48,834 bases of DNA from Massilia sp. BJB1822 (GCF_013369485.1 NZ_JABWEB010000031.1:1-48834), one strand, 5' to 3'; shown: positions 25,001 to 31,986, numbered from the stretch's first letter. Notes: generated by a model not told the origin, from the sequence alone. Program-made: numbers and translations.

Positions 25001-27964
25001 CAAACGAAAAACAGCCGGGTCCAGGCCTTGGCCGCCGCCACGGCCGCCATGCAGGCGGCGAATATCGCCAACAATGTGGCCCAGAACGGCGTCAACGTGA
25101 GCATCAGCCTGACGGCAGGCCATTCCGAGTCGAAGCAGACGCAAACCACGGCCAGCCTGACCAACTACGGCAGCGCCCTCACGGCCGGGAACAACCTCAG
25201 CATCAGCGCCACCGGCGCCGGCAAGGACAGCAGTATCGACATCATCGGCAGCGACCTGAACGCCAAGGGGGATATCAAGCTCAAAGCCGACAATGCCGTG
25301 AATCTGGTCGCCGCGCAGGACACGGAAAGCCAGCACAGCGACAGCAAGAGCATGAGCGCGGCGGCCGGCATTGGCGCATCGATCGGCACCAATGGCATGT
25401 CGTTCGGCTTCACGGCCAGCGCGAGCCTGGGACGCGGCAAGGAAGACGGCGAAGGCAGCACGCAGCTGAACAGTCATGTCACGGCTGGCAAGCAATTGGA
25501 GATCACAAGTGGCGGCGACACGACCATCAAAGGCGCCGTGGCCAGCGGCCAGCAGGTGGTCGCCAACGTGGGCGGCGATCTGAAGCTGGAAAGCCTGCAA
25601 GATACGGCCAAGTTCGACGCCAAGAACCAAAGCATGAGCGTAAGCGGCACGGTGGGCATGGGCGCAAGCGTCAGCGCCAGCATCAACCAAAGCAAGATCC
25701 ACAGCGACTATGCGAGCGTGCAGGAGCAAAGCGGCATCAAGGCGGGAGATGGCGGCTTCCAGGTCAAGGTCGGCGGCAACACCGACCTGAAAGGCGCCGC
25801 GATCAGCGCTACGGCCGCCGGCGCCGCGACCAGCATTCTCGACACGAAGACCCTGACCAGCAGCGACATCGCCAACCATGCCGTGACCAAGGCCAGCAGC
25901 ATCGGCGGTGGCGGCACTGTAGGGATGGCGGGCAGCGGCGGCGATGGCAAAGGCGCGGGCCCGGGTGGTGTGGACCTGATGAAAGCGGGCAGCTCCAAGG
26001 TCGATACGCCGATTGCCGTGGCGAGCAACGACAAGAACAACAGCACGACCAGGAGCGGGGTGGGCGCAGGCCAGCTCGTGATCCGCGACGACGCGGCGCA
26101 GATCGCAGCGACCGGCAAGAGCGCCGCGCAAACGGTGGCCGAGACCAACCGTCAGGTGGAAACGGGCGTGGACACCAGCGGCAAGATCGCCAACAACTTC
26201 AATGAGAAAGACGTCCGTCTGGGACTGGAGTTGGCGGCCACGCTGCAGAAAGAAGTTGGCTCGTTCCTGAATAATAAAGCGCAGGAGGTAACTGCCGCAA
26301 AAGCCGCGCTCGAAGAGGAGAAAGCAAAGCCTGAGGAGCAGCAGGACTTGGCTAAGATTTCCCAGTTGACGCAGGCACTGAAGGACAACGCAACATGGGA
26401 GATGGGTGGGGCAGCTCGCACTGTGCTTACTGCGGTAACAGCGGCAGCAGGCGTGAACGTGGCAGGAACGACTAGCGCGTTTGTTCAAGCGGCATCGGTG
26501 AATTATTTCCAGAGTCTGGCAACGGAACAGCTGAAACTGGTGGCAGACGCGCTGGATAGCGAGACTGCACGTACGGCATTGCAGAGTCTGGCGGCCTGCG
26601 CTGGAGCTGCCGCACAGCAGCAGAGTTGTGCGGCAGGCGCAACGGGAGCGGCTTCCAGTGTTGTCTTGAATAATCTATTGAATGGTTTAAGCGGTGAAAG
26701 TGCCGCGACTTTGACTGCAGAGCAAAAGCAAAATCGGGAAAACCTGGTAGCGAGCATTGTGAGTGGGGTAACCACTGCACTTGGGGGCGATGCTGCCGTT
26801 TCTACTATCGCAGCGCAAATTGAAACGGAGAACAACGCTCTTAATGATGTAGCGAAAAGGCTAATGGAGCGGATTAAGGCTATCACTACAAGCCAGCAGG
26901 TTGATGTTGCGGCAGTATCGAAAAAGCCGGTAACCCCCGAGAAAAACTATGGTGATCATTGGCCCGAGTATAAGCGTGAGGTTCCTTTTTCCGGTGGCGA
27001 TGGTCCTTCGACCAATGCAATGGGTTACGCTGATTGGGCGCTGGGCAAAGGGTATATAACGCAGGAGCAGTGGAATGCGATTGCAGAAGCAAGAAAAGAT
27101 GGTGTATTGATTGGTGGTAGTCTTGTCGGAGGTTTTGCATTAAGTAAAATTGCTGTTAGCGAGGTGCCAGCAATTGTTAATGGTTTGATCAAAAGCCTGA
27201 AGGCGCTTGAGAATGCGGGTAAGCTCGCTGCAGGCGAAGTCGCATCGATACAGTCGATGGGCTTGAAGGACTATTGCACGGTGAACTGGCAGTTTTGTTT
27301 GGCTGCAGCCGATGCTTTTGCAGGTATTGCATCAGGTGCGCCGGTAACTGGTGTAGCACTGCCGAGTAATGTCGGTGGAAAAGCTGGCAGTGTGGTTAGT
27401 GCACTGAATGCGGATGTTAAAATTGCGACGGCGATAGATGGTTCGACAGCTAAGGCAGCAGAGGCTGGTTGGCGTGCGACAGGATATTTAAATAATGCAA
27501 CATCTCCTGAAATTCAAAAACGATTAGCAGATGCCGTTAAGATTCTACGTACAGAACTAGGAGTGGAAAAAGGAAGAGTAGGAGGAAATTTAAGTTTCGC
27601 GGAAATTGGTATTCCTGCAATTTCTGAAAAGCAGATGGTCATGAAAGCTTTTAGTGGGTATGATGAAGCGGTAGGTTCTTTCTTGCCGAAGCCACCTGGT
27701 TCGTTAGAGACATGGACTCTGAAACCTCTTCGCGCTTCAGCAGATAGAATTGATAGTAAGTTTGCTTATTTAAGAGATGCTGATACGGAATTTAAGATAT
27801 TGGAAACTCTTGCTCAACGGCTTGGGAATAACTTCTCAGCCAAAGGGCAAGTGAATTTATATACAGAGAAGGCGGTTTGCCCTAGTTGCACTGATGTGAT
27901 TGGCCAGTTTAGGCAACGTTATCCCGGCATTCAGTTGAATATATTCACCGATGTAAAAAAATAA
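13073..27964 (+). CDS. CdiA-like filamentous hemagglutinin with C-terminal deaminase toxin
   Basis: 4963 residues. Order: ESPR extended signal (MNKLRYRLIFNKRRGQMVVV), hydrophobic core and likely cleavage after AVA at residue 71; TPS domain ~72-330 (NPAGIAVNGGGFINVSRATL); Gly/Ser/Asn linker with PPPLP ~444-512; FHA-1 shaft with ten ~193-residue super-repeats ~703-2627; non-repetitive region ~2860-3075; Gly/Asn/Ser-rich stretch ~3186-3336; a block typical of CdiA proteins (FETRPQF, ITQKRLGDGFYEQR, LTSDIVWMENQTV); FHA-2 repeats ~3600-4360; a pretoxin junction with TENNAL instead of VENN; and a C-terminal domain with DTEFKILE (E4906) and CPSC (C4936, C4939), matching BURPS668_1122-type toxin deaminases. 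It is presumed exported by the TpsB upstream and neutralised by the adjacent gene. The last ~500 nt are markedly AT-richer, consistent with toxin-tip exchange. Confidence 0.93.
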   Translation: MNKLRYRLIFNKRRGQMVVVHELARSHGKSPGEGAPAGELALEAGPWPVLRTLGLSMLAAFGVLLCGSAVAQIIADPRAPGQQRATVLNTANGVLQVNVQTPSAAGVSRNSYVQFDVPNSGAVLNNSRVNVQSQIGGWVQANPWMAEGSARVILNEVNSSNASQIRGFLEVAGQRAEVVVANPAGIAVNGGGFINVSRATLTTGAPIFNEGRLDGYSVQRGLISIDGAGLDASRTDYTALIARAVALNGRVWAQQLQVTTGANLVKEEGGAAQVQAGEGAAPGYAIDVAQLGGMYANKIFLVGTEKGVGVRNAGEIGAAAGDLVVTSEGRLENSGKLLATQQAQLAASTVGNSGTISGDAGLQLKTGVLSNSGKINSAAQARLDVQGELDNRQGSVQAQRLEVNSGGALLNAQGKIVQTGATGLDIKSASLDNRNAGMLGMPMAEGAGSNSGTGSGNTGGTGSSGEVGSGNNSGNTGSSGNNGSGTGTGSTPGTGAGQDGGNGKPLPPPLPSGVIRVAQALNNDGGTITAGGEVNLDTGNLDNTGGKLVLNSLSAKGSDFSNRKGMLSVLRGVTIHSQNFSNEEGKLLAGGLFDAKLGSMLNGQGLLQAGQLALTAKQGLSNAQGVIRQTGANAGQLAVGGQLNNDKGVFESAGNLDLAAGTLSSKTGKLNVLGDLQLKSGTASLEEGSVTVAGSASLRTAELQNAGGAISAGKDLNIDSAGLGNQAGKLVAAATVRINADGMLDNASGHIQSGQDLQLKASGSFDNHSGRLEALGTGSGLKLEAAAILNQSGQILNSGPGESSLLSRGTLDNGGQIAVNGKLAATAETLNNAAAATMTSAQDMALAVGRKLDNSGNILSGGKLGFQGGSAELRNANTILAQGDIRVEAGRVDNTAGRLATADGGTGSIQLHADELQNHAGLIQAQGKVSLDLRNNLENTAGQIRSVGDLAVMAGGRVNNDGGQLEVSGKDGGVNLSADSISNRGGRIISVGSAGSSLVGRTEIVNNGVIGVNGRLSMGGLVFRNQGLGVVSAQGDLQFSVSRLLDNAGAISSTGMLSYYAPDARLLNHGRIVAEGGASLNIDYLSNDGAALAVSGAGRGLKLNVSGLSNSGGQISSAGSLGFHVTGAVINRKGVIQAQDGLQLQVGGTLDNKEGAVEAIGQTASLAVHAGSIGNEQGRIVNLGTGGSVVGADKEIANGGLIGAKKDLSVSAATILNSSAGQISAGQALALAATVKLDNAGAISSGAQLTLGQASADVINRGSIVAAGDATISAAHLDNRGGQIATVKDSKADMLLSAQNLSNQGGAILTDRSATLKIGSAFDNSKGLIQAGQDLQVAAAGKLDNSTGVLEALGASGKIDVQAQSLQNDAGRIVSLGKGDSRVRAEADLHNSGLIASKGQLEVGAQTARNEAGGSIASDGDMRLSVHGQLDNLGLLNTQGSLSMAEAGVTLNNRGQISAAGQVQLAGRHLNNDGGLIASAKGGGADMALSGESLSNRQGKILADGQLGASFTGGIQNEQGAMQGMAGVALTAGGALGNKAGVIEAVGAGATLDVKARSIANEAGRIVNVGSGAASVSAQELLLNSGLVAGNGSLQVAAATLDNKTGATLASAGNMELAIGQRMDNAGTLNSKSTLTLTGPAAAVNNSGQIVADGALDLHAARLVNDGGQIATTKNGGADISLQAQELSNRKGAIVADGSATLALSGGMENSQGLLQAARDLKLTAAGAVVNNAGVMEATGAASTLQLQSGALESLGGRIVNVGSGDSQVSAEQSLVNSGLIGGNGALAVTAGKLDNRSGGSISAATGMDMTVRQAMLNAGLITSRGSFTLSAAGAGVGNSGQIVSGGKATLATAALDNSGGQIVTLKDSGSAIALNAASIVNRNGQILADGGASLTVGGALDNSQGTLQAMHGMRISSSGLLSNTGGVIESSDAVNTLVLQAQAIDNGTGRIVNVGTGETSISVQDYLRSNGLIAGNGKLDVQAQTLQQQAAGVLSGVGDVELGISQKLDNAGAISSGGQLHLDQAGATVRNSGNMAVRGPVLLHAAEISNDGGQIATLKGGAAQIVLDAGTLSNQGGSILADGDAKLSASGNFNNATGKLQAQGVLHASAGGTLSNNAGLIEIAGGTAALTVQGQTISNLGGRIVNAGSGHTSVDSQTSLSNSGTIAGNSTLQIGAASLQNSAPGMISAAGALELAVRQQLDNQGGTISSGGTLNFNQAGASFSNSGKLVSAAQATVIASTLNNDGGQIATVSNSGADIVLRGQSVSNRGGKVVADGRASVEAGSSLDNSSGTIHAGRDLDVAAGSTLSNNGGVIEAAGAAARLDLRAAQIANGSGRIVNAGSGDTNVSSQSEISSSGQIAGNGQLILTAQSLRNQAGGSIGAGRDLELLVGQQLENQGKIDSNGKLTFNQAGASFSNSGQIASGGEATLIAASINNNGGKISTVKGSGADITLTGAFSNQGGSVLADGKGTYTVSGALDNSKGTLQAGKELQLSVSGALANTGGVIEALGPASTLTIEAEAIDNGTGRISNVGTGDTKLTSKGAISSSGAIAANGKLVLDGKTLDNQAAGSIASVKDLDLLITEKLDNKGKINSGGALTFKQANATLNNSGQLFAGGKSVIEARNVNNAGGQLGTATGSGADLTLTSQQLNNQDGRIATDRDLSVNTHTVQSAGEMFGGRDLALSMDGDYTQTSGSQRFHSNRDLSLTVTGNITNTATFEAAGKLSLSGNQLTNQAGATIQAQDLVLNAKGNIGNAGEINGQGKLEMNSGGTIDNTKGIVGGTVRVTAQNLNNSGNAALIGATNDLTLGVTGTLNNTDTATLYSSGNLKIDGNGGSTALVNNDSSTIEAGRDLEISAGTIENVRHNVKVERVKTVDETREMHLPSWYNHGDNHERYEASSSNYSPFEIYYINPASVLEEEKFVTPDGNLVGRIRFKTQANDSAFFAARSGLRSSYGQRRRINLGDGVQEIYYIARSDNQLNPDHGGPADGATQNAGTVTNWGGTTIDFSNQYGNCSSNCVRLVTQPDYRDPATTIQRDAVLALIPAKGKLETSRLAHHTAEEDRLLPGSGPAARIVAGGNANLNASAINNRYAEISIGGDLTTTAANGVSNESVTLKREHKFDGTFRTGDGSTGVMAEKLYSEDYDKIGATIKGKSVTINARSFINVDVGAGTTGNLLESIKVIGSGATGASSAAANAGTSGANGGSAAGGQANGSGTANNANARGSAFGSGIANILRTLSNAGGSGIQNQNQTGGNADGSGTAGHTGFASNVDGSGVKNGANTAGPASHSGYVNRMGADGRMAEGMAANVALGDLQARAGNSVASAAGAVRGESQQGNAVKIAPGGLFKRNPDASGNVLFETRPQFANHGNWISSDYLLKEVGNDHAITQKRLGDGFYEQRMVREQLAQAGRSVQGNGNDDSRYKELLTSGISVAKQFDLRPGIALTPDQVSRLTSDIVWMENQTVELPDGSTENVLIPKVYLAHLDKDAVKPSGAVVRGDAIEINVSESIVNQGGVIDSGKGRTVLIAKQDIVNRGGTISGGDVTLQADRDVRNETLTTSRSYANSMATGSYTVLSDQAKIVATGTLNIKAGQNVSDTGGQIRGGSAVINAGKDVNFGTAQTGYTFKSQIGEYVRNESSITHVVSQLNASGNVNISANRDLSLSGTQLAFGGDGKLTANGNLNVVSVSNETKLDMHNDASNKVYDKQIHENQMVVGSNVTAGKSLELKAGNATQTGTLNLTASNISGGDAVKLSASGSVNINEAMERHLSDTASHRESKSTFRGKATDTADFSDVRLAIGSSVSGKTVAIDSGKDLNIRGSAIAGDGDVNLSAAGKVDIAAATSTSTEKHHKKVTESGFLSGGGFGISYGTRTTTTDQERDATTQSGQSRSLIGSTGGNLTITAGEALKVGGSDLNAAKDMSLSGKSVTIDPGKDAEKGKFELTRVQDGLTLAIGGTVVEAIQAIQTANKATQTKNSRVQALAAATAAMQAANIANNVAQNGVNVSISLTAGHSESKQTQTTASLTNYGSALTAGNNLSISATGAGKDSSIDIIGSDLNAKGDIKLKADNAVNLVAAQDTESQHSDSKSMSAAAGIGASIGTNGMSFGFTASASLGRGKEDGEGSTQLNSHVTAGKQLEITSGGDTTIKGAVASGQQVVANVGGDLKLESLQDTAKFDAKNQSMSVSGTVGMGASVSASINQSKIHSDYASVQEQSGIKAGDGGFQVKVGGNTDLKGAAISATAAGAATSILDTKTLTSSDIANHAVTKASSIGGGGTVGMAGSGGDGKGAGPGGVDLMKAGSSKVDTPIAVASNDKNNSTTRSGVGAGQLVIRDDAAQIAATGKSAAQTVAETNRQVETGVDTSGKIANNFNEKDVRLGLELAATLQKEVGSFLNNKAQEVTAAKAALEEEKAKPEEQQDLAKISQLTQALKDNATWEMGGAARTVLTAVTAAAGVNVAGTTSAFVQAASVNYFQSLATEQLKLVADALDSETARTALQSLAACAGAAAQQQSCAAGATGAASSVVLNNLLNGLSGESAATLTAEQKQNRENLVASIVSGVTTALGGDAAVSTIAAQIETENNALNDVAKRLMERIKAITTSQQVDVAAVSKKPVTPEKNYGDHWPEYKREVPFSGGDGPSTNAMGYADWALGKGYITQEQWNAIAEARKDGVLIGGSLVGGFALSKIAVSEVPAIVNGLIKSLKALENAGKLAAGEVASIQSMGLKDYCTVNWQFCLAAADAFAGIASGAPVTGVALPSNVGGKAGSVVSALNADVKIATAIDGSTAKAAEAGWRATGYLNNATSPEIQKRLADAVKILRTELGVEKGRVGGNLSFAEIGIPAISEKQMVMKAFSGYDEAVGSFLPKPPGSLETWTLKPLRASADRIDSKFAYLRDADTEFKILETLAQRLGNNFSAKGQVNLYTEKAVCPSCTDVIGQFRQRYPGIQLNIFTDVKK
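15179..20953 (+). repeat. Ten tandem ~579-nt (193-residue) super-repeats in the CdiA shaft
   Basis: The rung that typically reads LNNDGGQIAT recurs at 15179, 15746, 16325, 16901, 17480, 18059, 18638, 19217, 19799, 20378 and 20954, giving spacings 567, 579, 576, 579, 579, 579, 579, 582, 579 and 576 nt. Each unit has the same internal order, e.g. ADGxAxL, LDNSxGxLQA, GVIEAxGA, GRIVNxGSGD, SGLIAGNG, LDNAGxIxSxG. Sequence is diverged but length is nearly fixed, as expected for beta-helix coils kept in register. Confidence 0.88.
21650..22300 (+). other. Non-repetitive receptor-binding-like segment of CdiA
   Basis: Residues ~2860-3075 break the Gly/Asn/Ser repeat pattern. They are rich in Tyr, Trp, His, Arg and Glu (for example MHLPSWYNHGDNHERY, FEIYYINPASVL, QEIYYIARSDNQLNPDH) and contain a close cysteine pair (CSSNC). 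This is the position, between FHA-1 and FHA-2, where characterised CdiA proteins carry the receptor-binding domain. The assignment is by position only; no similarity to a known receptor class was recognised. Confidence 0.5.
24527..26200 (+). repeat. 1,674-nt direct repeat, copy 1 (inside cdiA)
   Basis: The FHA-2 and pre-toxin part of cdiA from GACTTGAACATCCG to CAACAACTTC recurs at 28674-30347 at a constant offset of 4147 nt, with no net length change and roughly 40 substitutions by eye (about 97-98 per cent identical). Most differences are synonymous; five amino-acid changes were noted. Confidence 0.93.
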
Positions 27965-27985
27965 GTATTTTTTGAGATAGTAAAA

Positions 27986-28339
27986 ATGAAATATTCAAAC
28001 ATATTTAATTCAGTTGATTTTTTATTCTCGGAGGCGTTGAGGGGGCGGGGTTTTAGTTGTCATCAGGCATTTGCTTATGCTTACGATGAGATGGAGCTGC
28101 TTCGGGAGGGTGAGAATAAATTTGAAGTCCTAGCGACACTCACTGCTTTATTTGTTCTTGCAAAAAAAAATGGGGTGGACTTTCCTTCGAGCGATGATTT
28201 TGCTAATGATGTGCTTGCTGAACTAAGCAGAGTTTATGAGAGATATTCCTCTGATTTGAGTGGCTTTGAGCTGAGCTTGGAGGAAAAAAATCGGTTGAAT
28301 TCGGATATGAAAATTGTGGCTGAGGAATTTTTGGTATGA
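27986..28339 (+). CDS. Candidate immunity protein for the CdiA deaminase tip
   Basis: 117 residues, acidic, predicted mostly helical (SVDFLFSEALRGRGFS, FEVLATLTALFVLAKKNG, DDFANDVLAELSRVYERY). It starts 21 nt after the cdiA stop with GAGATAG upstream, and shares the AT-rich composition of the toxin tip. I do not recognise a named immunity family. The role is inferred from position directly behind a toxin-tipped CdiA, where CDI loci encode the cognate inhibitor. Confidence 0.75.
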   Translation: MKYSNIFNSVDFLFSEALRGRGFSCHQAFAYAYDEMELLREGENKFEVLATLTALFVLAKKNGVDFPSSDDFANDVLAELSRVYERYSSDLSGFELSLEEKNRLNSDMKIVAEEFLV

Positions 28340-28449
28340 AAACAATTTCCTTGATTGGTTTGTTGTTTTAATGGGGTTGATAAGGTAGGCTGGCATTCTC
28401 CAGTAGCACGGATACTTTCGCTAGCCTCATTTTTAACTTTTAAATGCTA

Positions 28450-28670
28450 CCCTTGATCGGAGTGATGCCGCACTGACTTTGACCGACCACGGCGAAACAT
28501 CGCCATCAGCAAGGCATCCATAACCAATTGAGCGGTCATCGTGGGCTGTATTGGCCAGCCCACAACACGCCTCAAATACAGGTCTAGCACGACAGCAGCA
28601 AACAGCCAGCCTTCACCAGTTCAGACATTGGTGAGATCAGCCCATTTTGGGTTTGGCCTACTTCCCCGGT
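28450..28670 (-). mobile_element. IS3-family transposase OrfB remnant, catalytic-core part
   Basis: Read on the minus strand, one frame gives PNPKWADLTNV, an in-frame stop, then TGEGWLFAAVVLDLYLRRVV, GWPIQPTMTAQLVMDALLMA and HHSDQG, the rve/DDE integrase core of IS3 OrfB. It ends in a stop right after DQG and lacks the rest of the domain, so it is inactive. This fragment fills most of the otherwise gene-free stretch 28340-28673. No inverted terminal repeats are clear. The N-terminal half of a matching transposase is at 32500-33015. Confidence 0.85.
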
Positions 28671-28673
28671 TGC

Positions 28674-30347
28674 GACTTGAACATCCGTGGCAGCGCCATC
28701 GCTGGCGACGGCGACGTCAATCTGTCGGCAGCCGGCAAGGTCGACATTGCTGCGGCCACCAGCACCAGCACCGAAAAGCACCACAAGAAGGTGACTGAAA
28801 GCGGCTTCCTGAGCGGCGGCGGCTTCGGCATCAGCTACGGCATGCGCACCACCACCACCGACCAGGAACGCGATGCCACCACGCAAAGCGGCCAGTCGCG
28901 CAGCCTGATCGGCAGCACGGGCGGCAACCTGACGATCACGGCAGGCGAAGCCTTGAAAGTGGGCGGCAGCGACCTGAATGCCGCCAAGGACATGAGCCTG
29001 TCCGGTAAGAGCGTGACCATCGACCCGGGCAAGGACGCGGAGAAAGGCAAGTTCGAACTGACCCGCGTGCAGGATGGCCTGACGCTGGCGATTGGCGGCA
29101 CGGTGGTGGAAGCGATCCAGGCCATACAAACCGCGAACAAGGCGACACAAACGAAAAACAGCCGGGTCCAGGCCTTGGCCGCCGCCACGGCCGCCATGCA
29201 GGCGGCGAATATCGCCAACAATGTGGCCCAGAACGGCGTCAACGTGAGTATCAGCCTGACGGCAGGCCATTCCGAGTCGAAGCAGACGCAAACCACGGCC
29301 AGCCTGACCAACTACGGCAGCGCGCTCACGGCCGGGAACAACCTCAGCATCAGCGCCACCGGTGCCGGCAAGGACAGCAATATCGACATCATCGGCAGCG
29401 ACCTGAACGCCAAGGGGGATATCAAGCTCAAAGCCGACAATGCCGTGAACCTGGTCGCCGCGCAGGACACGGAAAGCCAGCACAGCGACAGCAAGAGCAT
29501 GAGCGCGGCGGCCGGCATTGGCGCATCGATCGGCACCAACGGCATGTCGTTCGGCTTCACGGCCAGCGCGAGCCTGGGACGCGGCAAGGAAGACGGCGAA
29601 GGCAGCACGCAGCTGAACAGTCATGTTACGGCTGGCAAGCAGCTGGAGATCACAAGTGGCGGCGACACGACCATCAAAGGCGCCGTGGCCAGCGGCCAGC
29701 AGGTGGTCGCCAACGTGGGCGGCGACCTGAAACTGGAAAGCCTGCAAGACACAGCCAAGTTCGACGCCAAGAACCAAAGCATGAGCGTAAGCGGCACGGT
29801 GGGCATGGGCGCAAGCTTCAGCGCCAGCATCAACCAAAGCAAGATTCACAGCGACTATGCGAGCGTGCAGGAGCAAAGCGGGATCAAGGCGGGAGATGGC
29901 GGCTTCCAGGTCAAGGTCGGCGGCAACACCGACCTGAAAGGCGCCGTGATCAGCGCTACGGCAGCCGGCGCCGCGACCAGCATTCTGGATACGAAGACCC
30001 TGACCAGCAGCGATATTGCCAACCATGCGGTGACCAAGGCCAGCAGCATCGGCGGTGGCGGCACTATAGGGATGGCGGGCAGCGGCGGTGATGGCAAAGG
30101 CGCGGGCCCGGGTGGTGTGGACCTGATGAAAGCGGGCAGCTCCAAGGTCGATACGCCGATTGCCGTGGCGAGCAACGACAAGAACAACAGCACGACCAGG
30201 AGCGGCGTAGGCGCAGGCCAGCTCGTGATCCGTGACGACGCGGCGCAGATCGCAGCGACCGGTAAGAGCGCCGCGCAAACGGTGGCCGAGACTAACCGTC
30301 AGGTGGAAACGGGCGTAGACACCAGCGGCAAGATCGCCAACAACTTC
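28674..30347 (+). repeat. 1,674-nt direct repeat, copy 2 (orphan module)
   Basis: Second copy of 24527-26200 at offset 4147. The left edge abuts IS3 sequence; the right edge is where the two pretoxin domains diverge (CAACAACTTC followed by AATGAG in cdiA and by GACAAG here). Confidence 0.93.
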
Positions 30348-31730
30348 GACAAGAAGGAAGTTGAAACCGAGTTGGCGGTGACGGAGGCGTTTATTAAGAC
30401 GGCTGGTCCGGTTGCGGCGAAACTGGTGGGCAAAATGGGCAATGAGCAGATGGAAGCGGCGTTACGTGACCAGGTCGCTTTTACGCTCAAATCTGAGAAG
30501 GCCTACGCCGAGGGTGACACGGAAACGGCGGCAACATATGCCACCAAGGCTATTGAAGCAGGCGAGATTGCTAGCAAGTGGGATGACAATGGTATTTATC
30601 GGCAGGGCCTGCATGTAGCGACGCAGAGTTTGATTGGTGGTGCTGCGAATGGCGGGACAGGTGCTGTGGGGGCTGCCGGCGGTGTAATTGCTGGAGATCA
30701 AGGGCAGCAACTGGGTAAAAAATTTGGCGAAGAAGAAGCAGAAAAGCAGGGATTGAAGGGGGAAGCCAGGGATAAATTGGTTAACGCTTATCAGGAGGCC
30801 TTCGCAACACTGGGGGGGGCATTAGGTGGTTTAGTGGTAACCGGCGCAACTGGAGAGAGCGGTTCCAGCGTGTTTAATGGTGCGGCGCAGGGGGCGAATG
30901 CTGCTGGGACGGTCGATATCAATAATCGCCAGCTACACTCGGGCGAAATCAAGTTGATACGTGAAATTTTGGCCAAAGAGTATGCGTCTAAACATCCCGG
31001 CATGACAGCGACGCAGGCTGCACAATTGCTTGAAAGCCAGTTGTTGCGCCAAGTTGATGAGAAGGCGAAGGCTGCTGGTGGTTGGAATCAAGAAGCTTCA
31101 AGTTATTTGAATGCCTATAAGAATACCCATCCTAGCATTATTGGTTATGATCAAAAAGGAAACCCAGTTCCACTATTTGATGTTTCTTCAGATTACCAAC
31201 GCTCCGATAAAATGCTATTCTCTGAAAATGGCGTTGAAGGAAAAGGTTTAACGCAGATGGATAGGGCGGTAATTGATAGCTTGATCAAAGAATATCCACA
31301 TACGCCTCATTGTAGAAGTGCTACATGCTCAATGACTGAGAAAATACAGGCATTTGGAGATGGTGCATGGTCCATTGCTACAGGAACTGGGAATGCTATT
31401 CGTTTCATCGCACGAGGCACAGGTCTGATGGGTACAGAGGAATATGGGCGGTGGGAGCAGGAAGGCAATGCAGTACAAGATTTTGCAAATAAATATAGGA
31501 ACGATAAAGATTTTGCTAAGGAAGTTGATCGGGCAATGGGACAAGCCTTAGGGAAAATGTATGCCGATAATCAGGATGGATGGTTGAAGTCTTTTCTGCT
31601 TGGACGGGTAACTACGGGTATATTTACTGGATTTGGTCCGGCGGCATTCATTGGAGACACTACTCGTAAAGCTGAAGAGGGTCATAATGTTGCCGACTCA
31701 TTGTTGAAAGGTGGGATATTGGGGAAATAA
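28674..31730 (+). pseudogene. Orphan cdiA-CT module (5'-truncated CdiA with a second toxin tip)
   Basis: An uninterrupted frame of about 1018 codons with no signal peptide, TPS domain or shaft. It begins inside an FHA-2 repeat immediately after the IS3 remnant; codons 1-558 are the near-identical copy of CdiA residues 3819-4376. After NNF the sequence diverges fully: a different pretoxin domain (VETELAVTEAFIKTAGPVAA, GLHVATQSLIGGAANGG, Gly-rich helices) with the junction motif NNRQLH (30921-30938), then a ~264-residue tip including HCRSATC and a Gly-rich hydrophobic end (SFLLGRVTTGIFTGFGPAAF). The toxin type is not recognised. It cannot be exported alone but would become an in-frame CdiA tip after recombination with cdiA. 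It ends 1 nt before a membrane immunity candidate. Confidence 0.85.
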
Positions 31731-31731
31731 C

Positions 31732-31986
31732 ATGAGTAAATCTATTTTTCTTTACAAGGCGAAATACTTTGTATTTTTTATTATTGCTTTTGTTGCTTCA
31801 TGTGGTTTTTCTTGGGCTTTGTCGAGCTACAGGCTTTTATATGCAATAGTATTGTTTGGTTTGTATTTTTTTGGCGGAATGGGTTTTTTTTCATTTAAAA
31901 CATTGGGGCAAAAATCTTTTAGTTTTGGAGTTTTTTTTGGAATTTTAACGGGCCTTCTATTATATGCTAGGGGTGTAACTATTTAG
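31732..31986 (+). CDS. Small membrane protein, candidate immunity to the orphan toxin
   Basis: 84 residues with about three membrane segments (YFVFFIIAFVASCGFSWAL, LLYAIVLFGLYFFGGMGFF, FGVFFGILTGLLLYA). It starts 1 nt after the orphan toxin stop, with GGGGAA upstream. Membrane immunity proteins in CDI systems generally accompany toxins that act in or on the inner membrane, as in E. coli EC93. By analogy the orphan tip may be membrane-active. No named family recognised. Confidence 0.72.
   Translation: MSKSIFLYKAKYFVFFIIAFVASCGFSWALSSYRLLYAIVLFGLYFFGGMGFFSFKTLGQKSFSFGVFFGILTGLLLYARGVTI

Noticed and set aside
28647..28673. In-frame GTG start for the orphan module
   Set aside because: It lies in IS3 remnant DNA, has no ribosome-binding site or signal peptide, and the similarity to CdiA begins only at 28674.
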